A DNA stretch of 64,000 bases from assembly GCA_037043235.1 (NCBI GenBank), contig JAWRVZ010000057.1, positions 310,001 to 374,000 on the forward strand. Reading direction: 5' to 3'. The first letter of the stretch is position 1; each line of letters begins with the position of its first letter. The DNA comes from Rhodeus uyekii. Its lineage: Eukaryota; Chordata; Actinopteri; Cypriniformes; Acheilognathidae. The notes below the pieces were generated by a model. It had not been told where the DNA came from. It was given only the letters and a program-made list of their open reading frames with translations, and ran no database searches. Position numbers and translations under genes: made by a program. This document shows, one piece after another, positions 21,238-33,322 of the stretch.

Positions 21238-21839
21238 CATGCCTATATACTGTATGCATAAATATCACAGTTTAAGACGACATGTCATGCCAAGCTTAAG
21301 CTACATCAACATATAGAGATGCTTTGAGATGCTAATCATTCTTAACTAGCCTCAACAGTCAGATTTAGAATCAGAAATATTTGGTTACGGCAGAGAGTGC
21401 TACTTTTTAGGAGTGGGAAGTTTGTACAAAGTGGGAAAATCCACATCCGGGTTCTGGTACCGCCAGCTGATGTTATTAGTTTGCAGCTGCTCTGTCTGGA
21501 GAGGCACTAAAGGAGCTGTAAACATGGACTAAAACAGCTTAAAGAGGACAGCAGTTAAGCTGGGTTTATTGAGGCAGCAAGACAAACCTCTCATGTCCAT
21601 TAGCAACAGTATGAGTGACTCTAACAAAGACCATGGGATGTATTCTTTTCCTTTCTTAAGTTTCCAGTAATGGAGGTGTATATCCTTTACGGAGGTTTTG
21701 TACTAAGGTTGGAAGTCACTCATGAACTGACTCTAATATGTGTAAAAGGCAATTTTTAAATTAAACATCTGTAGATTAAATTATTATATACGGTATATAT
21801 AAGGTTTGAACGAAAATCTGTCTTGCTTTATTGAGTGAA

Positions 21840-21949
21840 GTGTGGCTGTTTATGAATTTTTAAGTGAAGGACAAGTATGGTAACTCATACTCGGAATTTG
21901 TCCTCTGCGTTTAACCCATTCAAGTTTGTGCACATGAGTAGTGAGCAGT

Positions 21950-21984
<35 letters not shown>

Positions 21985-22110
21985 ATAGCAGTGGAACTAC
22001 AGCACCCAGGGAATAATTGGGGGGGTTATTGCCTCAGTCGTTTACTGCCAGGATGACTGAGATTTGAATCTCTGACCTTTGGGTTACAAGTCCGAACAAA
22101 ACCGTATTAG
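21840..22110 (+). repeat. Old fish repeat with a CA microsatellite
   Basis: The blocks TTTGTCCTCTGCGTTTAACC, then (CA)n at 21952-21981, then AGCAGTGGAACTACAGCACC, CTCAGTCGTTTACTGCCAGG and GATTTGAATCTCTGACCTTT are those of an old tRNA-SINE-like repeat spread through teleost genomes. The CA run has expanded inside it. Confidence 0.55.
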
Positions 22111-22350
22111 TGGGCAAGGCCTAAGACACTCATTTATTTCACTGTACAAGTGAACATTATATGCATATAATGTATTTTGACTTATTTTATTATTATGTTT
22201 TCTTTAGTCATGGAAATGCCATGTGACCTTTAATCATGTGGCATGTAAGATTCAATATGATTCCCCCTTGCTGTTCATACATTTGCATTTTGGAAGGCCC
22301 ACAATTACATCCATAAATCATGGAATAAGAATTGCGTATTTTTCTACAGC

Positions 22351-22535
22351 TGTCACTCTCCGTTCGTGCTAGTTTATTTTTCATGGACTTTTAGTTTGTT
22401 TCTCTTCAGTTACCTGTTTCCTGTTTATTGTTCCATTTTCCCATCTGTCATTAGTTTCTCTGGGCACTCATTCGGTTAGCACACCTGTTCATCATTGAGT
22501 TTGTTATTCTTGTATATTTAGCCAGAACTGATTAG
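22351..22535 (+). repeat. LTR-like repeat fragment
   Basis: Starts TGTCACTCTCCGTTCGTGC and continues with the T-rich TTTCCTGTTT-type sequence of the solo-LTR-like family; the 3' end is lost where the SINE/LINE tail at 22538 begins. Confidence 0.4.
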
Positions 22536-22537
22536 AA

Positions 22538-22611
22538 CGCCAATGTGTTCCTTGAATGCAATGTAAGTCGCTTTGGATAAAAGCATCTGCCAAATGCATA
22601 AATGTCAGTTC
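22538..22611 (+). repeat. L2/V-SINE-type 3' tail
   Basis: GCAATGTAAGTCGCTTTGG followed by ATAAAAGCATCTGCCAAATG and a short ATAAATG tail. It matches the window's first 80 bases. Confidence 0.65.
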
Positions 22612-23694
22612 CTCTTTGTGTTCTATTGAATTGTCCTGTATTATTGTGTGATGTAACAACTCTTAATTAAGCATTTTAGAGGTTTAACAATAGTTTATTC
22701 ACCAAAACGTTGTGGTGTACACAATGGCTTTTGTCTTTAAAGTCCTATAAGTTAGAATCCTGAATATAAAACAAAAGGAAACTAATCATGATATTTCTTA
22801 GTTGTTTTATCTCACTTTTGTGTGAAAATGTTAATGTACACACAGTGACATTTAGTAGAAACACAAGTTTTGAAGAATGTATGGGTTTTCCCTGTGGCTG
22901 AGTGTTGTTTGCCAATGTGTATGAGTATACTTGCATATTTCCGCTGTTATTTAAACACAAGTATTGGTGTGGATGTCAGTGTCGTGATCTGAACCGTGTG
23001 GGGAATGTAGCCAAGAATATTGTGGGGAGGAAGAGAGTTGAAAATGACAAAAACACTGGTAGAGGCAAACCAACATAGAATCAAAACAGCTGAGAGGACC
23101 ATGTGGCTGATTGAGATGGGATTGTCTGAACCACAGATTGACTGCAATAGTCATATCCTCAGTCGAACGATCAGAACTGGGCTGTTTTTGGAATGGTTTA
23201 ATGTGAGTCTCAGGCCTCGTGGTCATCTTGCACGGTGAGATTTGTAAGGTCACTTCCTTTAGCAAAGCCAGAGGAGTCACTGTCTGACCAAAGGCTGCCG
23301 TAAATTATTGGCTTCTGTGCGTGTATGTGCGGTTAAAGTGCATAACCTTGGGAAAAGTGGCTGATGTCATGGAGTGCAATCTTGAAATGCTCTATAGCTG
23401 ATGGGATGTGAATTTACTGCCTGTTGACTAGTCTAAACATGGCTCTAATAAACCACAACCTGCCACAATTGCTGTCATAAAATTTGTCATGTCAAGTTGC
23501 TCTTTCTAATGTGAAAAGGTCAGTGGTCCTCAATAAAACTTATAGTGGTCTTGTCAGTTTCTTGTCCATTAGTAACCATAGTGAAAACTGAGACTAAATG
23601 AATCACATGAATGTCCCTTTTTTTTGTTAGCTTGATTTTATAAATTAAAAGGGCACAACTCTCACCCACAAGTTGAACAAAACGATAGATTTTC
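22612..23694. other. Unassigned AT-rich DNA, no gene seen
   Basis: No recognisable coding frame or bounded repeat. Confidence 0.4.
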
Positions 23695-23925
23695 AGCATC
23701 ATGACTCAAGTCTTCAGTGATCCTTCATGATTTACTGCTCAAGAAACATTTATTATTGTTATTGTTGCAGCTTAATATTTTTATTGATTTTGTTCTCTCC
23801 AAAAAAGGAACTAATTTATTTTGTAACATTGTGTAAAGTTTAACAGACAATTTAAATAAGTTTAATGCATCTTTTAATGCATAAAAATCTTACTAACCCC
23901 GAACATTTTAGCTGTAGTTTGTGTA
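23695..23925 (+). repeat. Dispersed cyprinid repeat, copy C
   Basis: Starts CATCATGACTCAAGTCTTCA and ends with AAAATCTTACTAACCCCGAA CATTTTAGCTGTAG, the decayed form of the tail at 19757. Confidence 0.55.
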
Positions 23926-24987
23926 CATTTTGTTTTAGCAATACATGGCGCATCTTATTTTTGTTTAAATTAATCGAGGATGTTTGATTTTTATATATAC
24001 ATAAAATACAAGCACTTTTGCAATGTGCTCACCTTTTCTGTGGCCAAGTTTGCTTTCATGCTTTTTGCTATGTTTCAGATCTTGAAGTGCCTTATATTTC
24101 ATCCAATACTGAAAGGTCTGTTCTTACTGAGTGTTCTCCTTCAGGCATTTGTATAGCTTTTAAGAGAAAGCTATCAGGAGAAGCTAGAGGTGTTGCCTTC
24201 CGAATAATTATTTCCTGCACTTGCTGCTTGTCTTTTAAAGGGACTGATGGCATTGTAAAAGCTGGGAGGTTGTGATTTGCTCTACCTAAGACAGCGGGCT
24301 TCATTCCAGATGGCTTGAATCTCCATATTACAAACAGATGCGTGAGATGCCGTTTAGAAATAATCTGCTGCTTCAACGCTTGTCGGCAGAAATACACACA
24401 TTCACACAATAGTGATGCTAATGGAGTGCAGAGCATGAAGTCTACTTTTTTTTTCTTTTCTATTTGAAGTGAGAAAAAACAGCTGTCTTCCAGCTGAGAA
24501 TACTTGGAATAAATAAACCCAAATGAATTGTCAACCTCAAAGATAATTTACTGACTGGATATACTTCGGTATGTTTTCGGCACTGTACAAAAATGGCTGT
24601 AAGAAAATAAGAATAGGTTAAGAGAGGTTTATGCTTAAAACCAAGGGGGGAGGGGGATAGGGAACCTGGCAATGCAACGAGTAGATTGCTTAAATTGTCC
24701 ACCTTCATGTCTTTCAAAAAAATGTCTTTCTTGGGGAAGAAAGTCGGGGAATATGGGAATAATTTCAGCGAATTATGACTCTATTGTGTGAGTCACCTTC
24801 CATTTCTGATCAATGAAAGACTTGGACATCCAGTATAACAATCTATCTTCCGTCTCATGGACAAAATACAATCCTGCTAGCTTGGAAGGAGTAAATGATG
24901 ACACAGTTTTCCCTTTTGTGTTAATTGTGCCTGTAAAACAAAATTTATACCGTAAAACTTTATTTCAATGCTAGATATTGTACTAAC
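23926..24987. other. Unassigned AT-rich DNA, no gene seen
   Basis: Nothing recognisable; a target TA at 24988-24989 borders the next element. Confidence 0.4.
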
Positions 24988-24989
24988 TA

Positions 24990-25774
24990 CAGTAGAACCC
25001 CGACTTACGAAACGCTCTACGTACGAAAAGTTCGACATACGATAAAAGATTTCGGGGTTTTTTCCGCCCGAGTTACGACAAAATGTTCGAGATGCGAAAA
25101 ACGAAAACTCGGCGAGGCGACGATTTCCGAGTTTTGTTTTGATATTCGCGCTGATTTTGGTTCGGGTTGGATGAAGACTACAGTTTGCCCGGTAAGAACA
25201 ATGATGTCTCACTCAGGGAATGATCCAAAACTGGTATTTATTAAAGGTGCATAGATCGATAAAACCTCAACGATTGGCACTAACTCCCTGTATTTCACTC
25301 AATAAACTATATACAATCTTCAGCCGATCTATTTTACCTTAATCATCCATCAACTCTCTTCTGTCACGACACTTCCTGAACTCCGAGGGAAAGTTTGGAA
25401 TAGTCCATTTCGCACTGAATGACAGGGATGGCTGGAATAGTCCATGTAAGAAGGGGAACACTTTTTACAATCTTGCTCTCCTATTGGTCAGCATCGCTCC
25501 CACCAGCCAACTTTTTTCTAATCAGTAACCATGGATGTGAAGATTGTTGCTGAAGTCAAAGGGAAGAAGAGGGTGCTTCTTATTGAGTCGAAAAGGGAGA
25601 TTATTGAGAAGTATGAAGCTGGAATGCGCTTCATCCCATGCTGAATATGGTGTTTTTCGTAAGGCTTGGAACGGATAAGGCAATTAACATGTAAAAGCCT
25701 GACTGACATACGAAAAGTTCGACATACGAAACCAACCTCCGAATGGATTAATTTCGTAAGTCGGGGTTCTACTG
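24990..25774 (+). mobile_element. Pogo/Tigger-like DNA transposon, deleted copy
   Basis: A 785-bp element with clear terminal inverted repeats: CAGTAGAACCCCGACTTACG at the left and its exact reverse complement at 25755-25774 on the right, flanked by the dinucleotide TA on both sides, as expected for Tc1/mariner-superfamily insertion. The subterminal motif TACGAAAAGTTCGACATACG (25011-25030) recurs at 25707-25726. Only a stub of the transposase gene is left (25531-25644), so it is non-autonomous. Confidence 0.9.
25531..25644 (+). pseudogene. Pogo-type transposase N-terminal stub
   Basis: 37 codons opening with MDVKIVAEVKGKKRVLLIES and continuing REIIEKYEAGMR. The pattern is that of the CENP-B/pogo N-terminal helix-turn-helix (KKRxLxIExKxEIIEKxEAG), which binds the transposon ends. 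The frame stops at 25644; the second DNA-binding helix and the DDE catalytic domain are absent. Confidence 0.75.
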
Positions 25775-25822
25775 TATAAGTTTCTTTGCAATTACATCAA
25801 CTAACTCTCATTAGCGTAATAG

Positions 25823-26349
25823 TGTCACGGTTTAATTTAAGGGAGGACTCAATTGCAGGCGAAAAATAATATTTATTATAACAAAAGAACATAAGAAACT
25901 GCCCAAGAGGGGGAAAACATAAACTAAACCAGATAACTGAACAAACCGATAAAACAAACAAACCGGATGACACGGCGATAACTTGTACACGGAACAGCCA
26001 AACAGGACACAGGAAGCACATGCATGGGATGACAACAACACGACAACGGACAGCAAACACTGAGGGATTAAATAGGCACATGAGGAAGGGTGGTATTCAG
26101 AAACAGCCGGGAATAATAACGAGAACAAGGAGGGCAGGGCTGATGCTAACAAGACACGAACACACAGCGAATGCAGACGCGCATCGCCACGTGTTCACAA
26201 GAACTGACGAGACAATATTAAACCACCAACCGCGTGACACAAACGCACAAGATGCCACGCGCTCTCACAAACACACGACGATGGAGCAGTCTCAGATCTC
26301 TGTCAATAAAAACACTAGGAACCGAAGCTGACGTGACAGAACCCTGACA
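25823..26349 (-). repeat. Probable solo LTR, TGTCA/TGACA ends
   Basis: A 527-bp unit with ends TGTCACGG and CCCTGACA and flanking pentamers AATAG (25818-25822) and AATAA (26350-26354), a 4 of 5 match to a target duplication. Sense is the minus strand, where it starts TGTCAGGGTTCTGTCAC. The same start occurs on the plus strand at 29196. TG...CA ends and near-duplicated flanks favour a solo LTR; no internal retroviral-type coding region is present. Confidence 0.55.
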
Positions 26350-26354
26350 AATAA

Positions 26355-27269
26355 CCCTACATGTTAACTTAATACTTGCCAACAATTTCTTTTGACGCTC
26401 CACAAACACACATTCCGCTAACTATCTAAGTGACTTTACAAATACATATCAACTTAAGCTACCAACTGAAACAGCTAACAGTCTACTAATAGACCCTTTT
26501 CACAATGACGTCAGAAAACTTCCGCCTTTACTCAAAGCAGGGTATCTTCACTTCTGTTCAGCCGTACGTGCGTTCAGGAGAATGCCAGAACTGGATAACT
26601 AACAACACGAAAGGTAAAGGTTATAGTAATATTAATAATGTTTACATATTTACAGGTTTCTGTATTTTAGTTCGTTTGATAACGTTAATGATTATATCCA
26701 GTGTACAATTCTGTAACATGTGCGTGAACTGGATGGTAAAGTAGGCTAGTTTGTAGCAACAGGAAAAATATGCATCGCTCTCAGCCTGTGTTGCCTGAAG
26801 TTTACTAATAAGTTTTAACTTTTTATATTATGTATTCCAGCACAGTTGTTTAGAATAACTCCCTTTTAATCAAATCCAATGGTCAAACCATTTTCATATT
26901 CTGATGTGATTCATTATTCCTCTTTACCTGTGTCCATCTTTCAACAGTTTCCCACCCATCAAGCATGGTACAGTCTTCTTGTCGATGGTATTGTAGTGTT
27001 CCTTGTTGTTCAATAAATAAATTTAAAAAAATTATATGTGGCAGTAAATTACTTTTATAAGAAGGCCTTCATGGCTGTATATTGTGTTCAATAAACATCA
27101 TACATTTGTGATAATCTGTTGCCCTAAATATTTTAACGTAATGTTGAATTGCATTTCCTGTTGTCAAAATTATACAATAACGTCAAAGAAGTTTGTTTGA
27201 AACCTTTGCTAATTTATTAATAAAACAACTCACATGTACAGAAGTATTCACAGCCTTTGCCATGACACT
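26355..27269. other. Unassigned DNA, no gene seen
   Basis: No recognisable coding frame. AGACCCTTTTCACAATGACG at 26490-26509 resembles the start of a cyprinid DNA-transposon repeat, but no other end was found. Confidence 0.4.
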
Positions 27270-28150
27270 CAGTTGGATGGGCTACAACCCAGCAGGAGGA
27301 CCGGTCTCTGCTCCTTTGTGCGAAGAGGAACAGGAGGAACCACTGCAAGAGCCCAACAAAATTACCTAACAGCAAGATACTAGTGTGCATGTTTCTGACC
27401 CAACTGTCAAAAACAGAGTTCATATTAGTGGAACCTGTGCTCACAGCTCAGCACTGTGCAGCTCGATTTGGCATTTGCCAGCGCACATTAGAGTTGGCAA
27501 GTTTGCCATTGATGTCCCTTTCACTTCACAGATGAGCAAGTTCACTCTGAACACGTGACAGATGTGAATGGGTCTGAAGATGCTGTGGGGAACGTTATGC
27601 TGCATGCAATCCAAGATGAACGGTTTGGCAGTGGGTCAGTCATGGTTGGGTTGGTGAGGAAGAGAGGGTCACACAGACATCCACGTGCTAGTCAGTGGTT
27701 CCCTTTCTGCTGTTCGGTGCCATAATGAAATTCTCAGAGTCATTGTCAGTCTTTATGCTGGTCCAGTGGACCTGGGTTCCTCCTGGTGCATGATAATGCC
27801 TGGCCTCCTGTGGCTAGAGTGTGTTGGCCATTTTTAAATGACGAAGGCGTTGACTGGCCCTCAGGTTACACAGACCTGAATCCAAGTATCCTCTGGGACA
27901 TTGTTACATTATTTGCAGCCAAGTAGCAGCACAGACTGTCCAGGAGCTACTGATACCCTGATGCAGGTCTGGGAGGAGATCCTACAGGACACCATCCACC
28001 ATCTCATCAGGTTGTTGTGAGTGCATACAGGCACAAAGGGGCCATACAAAATACTGACTTACAGTAGTGTGATGAACTTTGCCTTAATGAACTTCAAGTT
28101 GCAAGTTGGATCAGCCTGTAACTTCAGTTTTTTACATAGATTTTTGGTGT
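27270..28150 (+). mobile_element. Tc1/mariner-like transposon remnant, copy 2
   Basis: The longest of three related copies, 5'-truncated, covering the rear of the DNA-binding half and the whole catalytic half of the transposase gene, then the right flank (GGCCATACAAAATACTGACT near 28039). Equivalent blocks occur at 18230-18500 and 47310-47570. Confidence 0.75.
27280..28060 (+). pseudogene. Tc1-like transposase remnant, DDE part
   Basis: Across shifting frames one can read blocks of a Tc1-like transposase: QQEDRSLLLCAKRNRRNHCK near 27290, the region of the first catalytic Asp (FTSQMSKFTLNT, Asp not preserved), GSGSVMVGLVRKR, the second Asp block (LLVHDNAWPPVARVCWPFLN near 27800) and the C-terminal VWEEILQDTIHHLI near 27970. 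Many stops and shifts make it nonfunctional. Confidence 0.7.
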
Positions 28151-29195
28151 GATTTTTGAATCCAGAATTAAAATTAAAATGTTAAAATTAAAACTGAAAT
28201 ATAATATTTCATCGAGATAACACTGACACTGGAAGTCATGCTTGTATGTATTTATCAAATACTCAGTTACTGAGTGCATGTAATTAAAAATTTTTTATTT
28301 TTACAAATTTTCGATAAAACACCTGTCAACCTTTAGCTTGTCCCTCTCCTCACTGTAGCATACTTTGAAAATATTTTAAATTAAATTTCTTCTGTATTCC
28401 TAGAAAAATTGAACCATACAAAACCTCTCAAACCACACATTATGGTTGTAAAGTGACGTTCAAGTGTTAAGAGAGAGCAAGAAAGTAAAAGCGACTGTGG
28501 CTCTAAACTTTCTGACACGCGTAGGCTGATGTTTTCTGTGTTAGCGGTTAGTGCTCTGTGTGTGTGGTATGGCGGAGGGGGGTGTTGCTCAGCATCTTGT
28601 TTGTCAGGCGTGGCTGGGGAATAAAGTGGGCAGAGCTTTAGCATTCCGCGCTGAAGAGGCAATGCTTATAGCAGCCAGGAGTGACGCACACGTCTGCACT
28701 GGGGAGGATTGGAGACGATCAAACTCACCACACACAAGATACCTGAACTAACAAAAACCTATGTTAAAAAGCAAATATTAATTAATGCTTGCATTAGTAC
28801 TTTTTATTTTTATTATTTTATTTTTTATTTTTAATATTGCTTGTTTTATATTTCAAAGTCTAACAAAAGTGATCTGACTGACAAGCTAAATGAAATCCAA
28901 AAACAATTTGCTTGTTTGTTTCCCTATGCATTTATTTATTTATTTATTTATTTATTTGTTTGTTTGTTCATTTGTATGTCTATTTATCTTTTTTTACTAT
29001 CTACTTATTGTCTATCCATTTAATTTATGTATGCATGTATTTATTTGTCTATGTATGAATGTATTTATTTATTTGTTAAAGAACAATTGCAGGATGCTTT
29101 GCAAAATATTTTTTGAGTGAAGTAATTGAACTAAAACGATTTTCAGCTGTATTTCATCGCTCTAACAGGTCATTTGTGTTTGTGTAGATACATCG
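28151..29195. other. Unassigned DNA with (TTTA)n tract
   Basis: No gene seen. A TTTA/TTTG tetranucleotide tract spans about 28930-28975 with degenerate continuation to about 29080. Confidence 0.5.
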
Positions 29196-29849
29196 CGTCA
29201 GGGTTCTGTCACTTCAGTCTTGTTTTCTAGTGCTGGGTTTCTTCTGACACTGCCCTATTTTCATGTTGTCTCTTTCTACTCTCTTGTCTGTGACATGTCT
29301 TGTGTGCGCGAGCAGGTTATGAGTTTTGTTCGGACTGCGTGCGCTCTTGTCCAGGTGTGTTGTCGTGGAGCGCGCGGTTCATGTTTATATCAGCCACGTG
29401 CTTTAATGTTATGTCTTGTCTTGTGCTGTGTTGCGAGCAGCTTGTTTTCACTGGCTGCGCCCTTTCTTGTCGTCTTGTTTTTATTTGCTGTGTGTTCGTG
29501 TCATGTTTTCTTCTGTCAAGTGTGTAACCCCGCCCGTCTTGTTCCCTCATTATGGTTTGATTTGCCCCACCTCTTCTCCCTAATTTACCTACCTTGTTTC
29601 TCCATTTATACTCCCGGTGTGTGATGTCCTGTGTTGCTTCATTGTCTTTAATGGTTGTCCTGCCTAAAGTGGCAGTCAAGTCTTGTCCTGTCCAGTCAAG
29701 TCAGTTAAGTCAAGTTAGTTTTATGTTTACTCCCTCGGGGCAGTTTTTGTTTACCTTTTGTTTTATTTTCTTTATTAATAAAAAATAAAATAAAATAAAA
29801 ACTCTCAGCGCATGAGTCCTCGTCTCAATCCTTCACCCACACCTTGACA
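29196..29849 (+). repeat. Probable solo LTR, plus-strand copy
   Basis: Begins CGTCAGGGTTCTGTCAC and ends CACACCTTGACA, the same layout as the minus-strand copy 25823-26349 and in opposite orientation. A run rich in AATAAAA (29775-29802) near the 3' end would serve as polyadenylation signal, and a GAGTCCTCGTCTCAATCC block follows as in the other copy (GAGTCCTCCC in sense). No flanking duplication is visible. Confidence 0.5.
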
Positions 29850-30039
29850 CTCTGGTGTCCAATCCTGATCATAGATGGCCACTGTCCTGTAGAGTTCAGC
29901 TAAAACCCTAATGAAACACACCTAAAGCTAATCAAGCTCTTGTAGGCATACTAGAAACTTCCAAGCAAGTGTGCTGAGGCAAGTTGGAGATAAACTCTCC
30001 AGAACAGTGGCTCTCCAGGACCGAGTTTGGATACCCCTG
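29850..30039 (+). mobile_element. hAT-like non-autonomous MITE
   Basis: About 190 bp with imperfect terminal inverted repeats: CTCTGGTGTCCAATCCTGAT at the left and the reverse complement CAGGGGTATCCAAACTCGG at the right end. This terminal sequence is common in fish hAT-type MITEs. The expected 8-bp target duplication is not seen, and its left end adjoins the LTR-like repeat exactly. Confidence 0.6.
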
Positions 30040-32700
30040 AGCTAGAATTTAATATTGAACCACTTAAACAATGACAACGTTCTAATACGCCACAGTTTTA
30101 GCACTTTTTCAAATACCAAAAACATTTTTGGCACAGTTAAAGGTCACAAATCTGGGAGAGCATTATGGATAAAACTAATAATTTTGGGCTGAATAATATT
30201 TAGAATTATTAACCACCTGTTAAATATGTAAACCTTTCATGAACAGCTGCAAAATTTTTAAAGCTTTTTATTTTTTGACTGTACAAAGCTGCTACTGTTC
30301 TCTTGTAGTGCTTTTACTAAGAGCTCTGAAACTCAAGTCTCAAGTGGCTATTTTTAGTGTGGAAAACATCCCTAAAGTGCACTACAATTTTACGATTTTT
30401 CATTCATCTCCAGCCTGTCAGCTTAAAGTGACCAACAATTCCCATGACGTCATCTACAAAGGGCAAAGGGGTAGTGTGTGTCTGTAATGCCACTAGTCTG
30501 CCAAGTAGAGTTGCGCTGTTGAAGTGCATCTCATCACATTGTTCCAGTAAGTTCTACAGATGTCCTCGTTTTTCAGAGAACTGCTTACTTTGCACGTTAT
30601 ATCTGTGAAACATCCCTAAAGTCAGCATAACACCCTAGAATTGTGGCGGTAACTTGCAAGAGCATTATCTAACATTTTCCTTAGATAATGTATGATCTAG
30701 ATAGCGATCTTTATTTCATTATGTGCATCTTTTGGTCTTCTTAACTTCTTAAGACCACAGTGTAAGAAATATGACAGAGCTTCATATCTAGTGGCCATAA
30801 GTTCAGTATTTTTTTTTTGTTTTGTTTTTTTGCAATAAGAGTATGGACTTTGACACTTGCTTGAGATGATCATAAACTGACCATATAAATCAAAAGCTGT
30901 TGGGGAATCCATTGCTTGAGTTTTATCCCAAGAGTCCAACAACATTTTAATATGGTATATCATTACCAATTCCTTTACGATCAAAAGAGATTTTAAACAT
31001 GTTGTGCAAACAACAATTACATTTTTCTTTTGTTTGTTTTGAGACTTTTATTGCAATTAATTTTGTCAAATGAGTCTGTTTAAAGTTGTTGTTCAGTGTA
31101 TCATTTTTCTTTAGTATAGATTTTTATATTTAAACTACTTAAATGTATATTTTATTGCCTCTACATGGTTAGAAAGTAAGAATTGGAGAAGGAAGAGATG
31201 CTTGCGTTTGTTTGTAATGTGATTTAAGGTAGCTCTGAGATGACCTCAGATCGGTTTCTGTTTATTCTGGATTGTCTCATGGTGAGGGCTGGTGGCCACC
31301 CACATGTGTGACCGATTTAGTTTGAGCCTGTAGGAATCTCTCGAATATGAGGCCCATTACTCCCATTACTAAAGGTCCGCTTCTCATCCTTGGCCAGATT
31401 TTCAATTAGACATTCACATTATTGACTGTGACTGGACACTTTTTTTTTTTACCATTGCTAGTAGAATATACTAAAAAACGAATTTACTTTATCTCCAATC
31501 TTATTTTTTTTTTTATGTAACAGACAAGGAGACACCATTTATAATATGTTTTGCAGATGAAAACAAGACTATAAAGGATAGATGTGCACTCTGTTCAGTG
31601 GGTTATTCTGTTTTGAGGTCCTACACACTCTATTCCCAACCTTTTTGTTTCTGGTGAATTGGTAGTTAATGAATTTCTTATGTTTTTGGTCCCTAAGAAA
31701 TGTTTTGGAAAGGCATATTTTCAGTGTTGCATCATTATAAACCAATTGAACAAACTGTTTGTAGCGTCTTTCACTTTCATTTGCCAAAAATAATAATAAT
31801 AATATAGCATCTGCCTTAACTAAGCCCTTAATCACTAAAACTCTTATTTTAGTCTTTGAGGAATACAAATGGGATATTTTTAATATCTACACAATTTGCT
31901 GTCTCATTAAAGTCTGGCTTTATAGTTGCGCACTATTCCTAACCATTAACAGACCCAGAGGATGCCACATGGAGAACGGCCTTGCTAATGGACTGAAGAG
32001 TTTCCTGGACATAGTGCAGTGAAATGGACTACACTGTAAAAAAGGAAAGCTGGCCTGACCCCCAGAGTCACATTTAGGCTCCCAGTGAATTATTTTCTGG
32101 AGTTCATTTCCAAATTCCCACATTGGCTCCTAATATTTTACCATTGTTTATCAGATCTGAACTATAGCTGATCCCGTTTGAAGGGCATTCTAAATAAAGT
32201 CTTGGAAATGAATTTAGAAAAACTTTACTATTTGGCAGTGAGGTTTGGCAGAGAGGCTGGGATATTTTAGCTTTGTACTGGAACAATTCCATTAGAAAAA
32301 TCAGAAAAAATAACACATTATGGTCTTAAAGGTGAATTTGTTCCTTCACACATTCCTTGACACATTCATTATGATGATTTTAACTACAATATAAAAAAAA
32401 ATAGTTGTTTTTTTTCTGTGTGATTTAGGAGTATGCTAGCATATACATGACCTCAACTCCAACAGAAAATTACTCTACTATTGAGGGTTTTAAAAGTTGC
32501 AAACCTGTATGCTTTTCACATTTAAACTCTTCATTCTTTTTCTCTCAAAGAAATGATGCCTTGTCACAAGCCAACAACGGTAAGTCAGTATATATCAGTT
32601 TACCCTGGATCTAGCAGCTGAGTTCAGAATGGTCGATGCAAAGCAATGCAACGCATTCAGCTTGACTTTCCATTTCAACTTTGACAAACGCAATAACAAG
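30040..32700. other. Unassigned AT-rich DNA, no gene seen
   Basis: About 2.7 kb with no convincing coding frame or bounded repeat on either strand; only short poly-T runs. Confidence 0.4.
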
Positions 32701-32702
32701 TA

Positions 32703-33322
32703 CCGTATTTTCCCGTATATAACCCTAGTTATACTAGATTTTACAAACCCAGCTGAGGGGGTGCAGGTTTATAAGGGTGCAGGCTATATCACAATTTTTT
32801 TTACACATAATAATATTTCAATATATTTGTTACGTCCCTAAGGACGTAAGGGTTTTTTTTTGCGGTATTTTATTTCTGTTTTTCTTTCTTGTGAGGGTTG
32901 CTTGTACTGTCTGACCTGTCAATCATGCAAGAAGACGTGATTGGCTGTGCTGCATGAGGGCGGGCTCTTCTCATCTCATCCGATGATCAACACCTGTAGA
33001 ATACGCTTCTTAAGGGACGAGCTGCTGCACAGCAGGAGAGACTGCTTTTTCTTTTTGTTCTGATTCTGACTTGTGTTTGTTTTCTTATTGTTTGAATTTT
33101 GCCCACAAGCACTGTGTACGAGACTGAACAGTTATGGATAATTGACGTCATGCGAGCAACATTCAAAATGTGAACTTACACAAAAAAAATCATCAATCTA
33201 TTGGTGCGGGTTATATAAGGGTGCAGCTTATACCAACTATTTATTACACTAAACCCCAAACCCCGCGTGCTTTATGAGGGAGCGGGAATGTACGGTAAAA
33301 AAAATTATTTGGGAAAATACAG
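32703..33322 (+). mobile_element. Pogo/Tigger-like remnant with an insertion
   Basis: Left end CCGTATTTTCCCGTATATAA and right end, read in reverse complement, CTGTATTTTCCCAAATAATT form imperfect inverted repeats, each bordered by TA. Subterminal GGTGCAG/TATAAGGGTGCAG motifs occur on both sides. The middle, from 32828 to roughly 33170, is unrelated and looks inserted. No transposase is left. Confidence 0.6.
32828..33165 (+). repeat. LTR-like fragment inside the pogo-like remnant
   Basis: Opens with TGTTACGTCCCTAAGGACG, sharing TGTTACGTCC with the LTR of the Gypsy element at 471-7115 (in that element's sense). Further in, TGCATGAGGGCGGGCTCTTC and a T-rich 3' region follow. The right end is not clear and no target duplication was found, so a degraded solo LTR of a related Gypsy family is only a suggestion. 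Confidence 0.4.

Noticed and set aside
26020..26331. Thr/His/Arg-rich frame
   Set aside because: It is the antisense of the solo-LTR-like repeat 25823-26349.
29220..29624. 134-codon Cys-rich frame resembling a membrane protein
   Set aside because: It lies wholly within the LTR-like repeat and has only the T-rich composition of that repeat.
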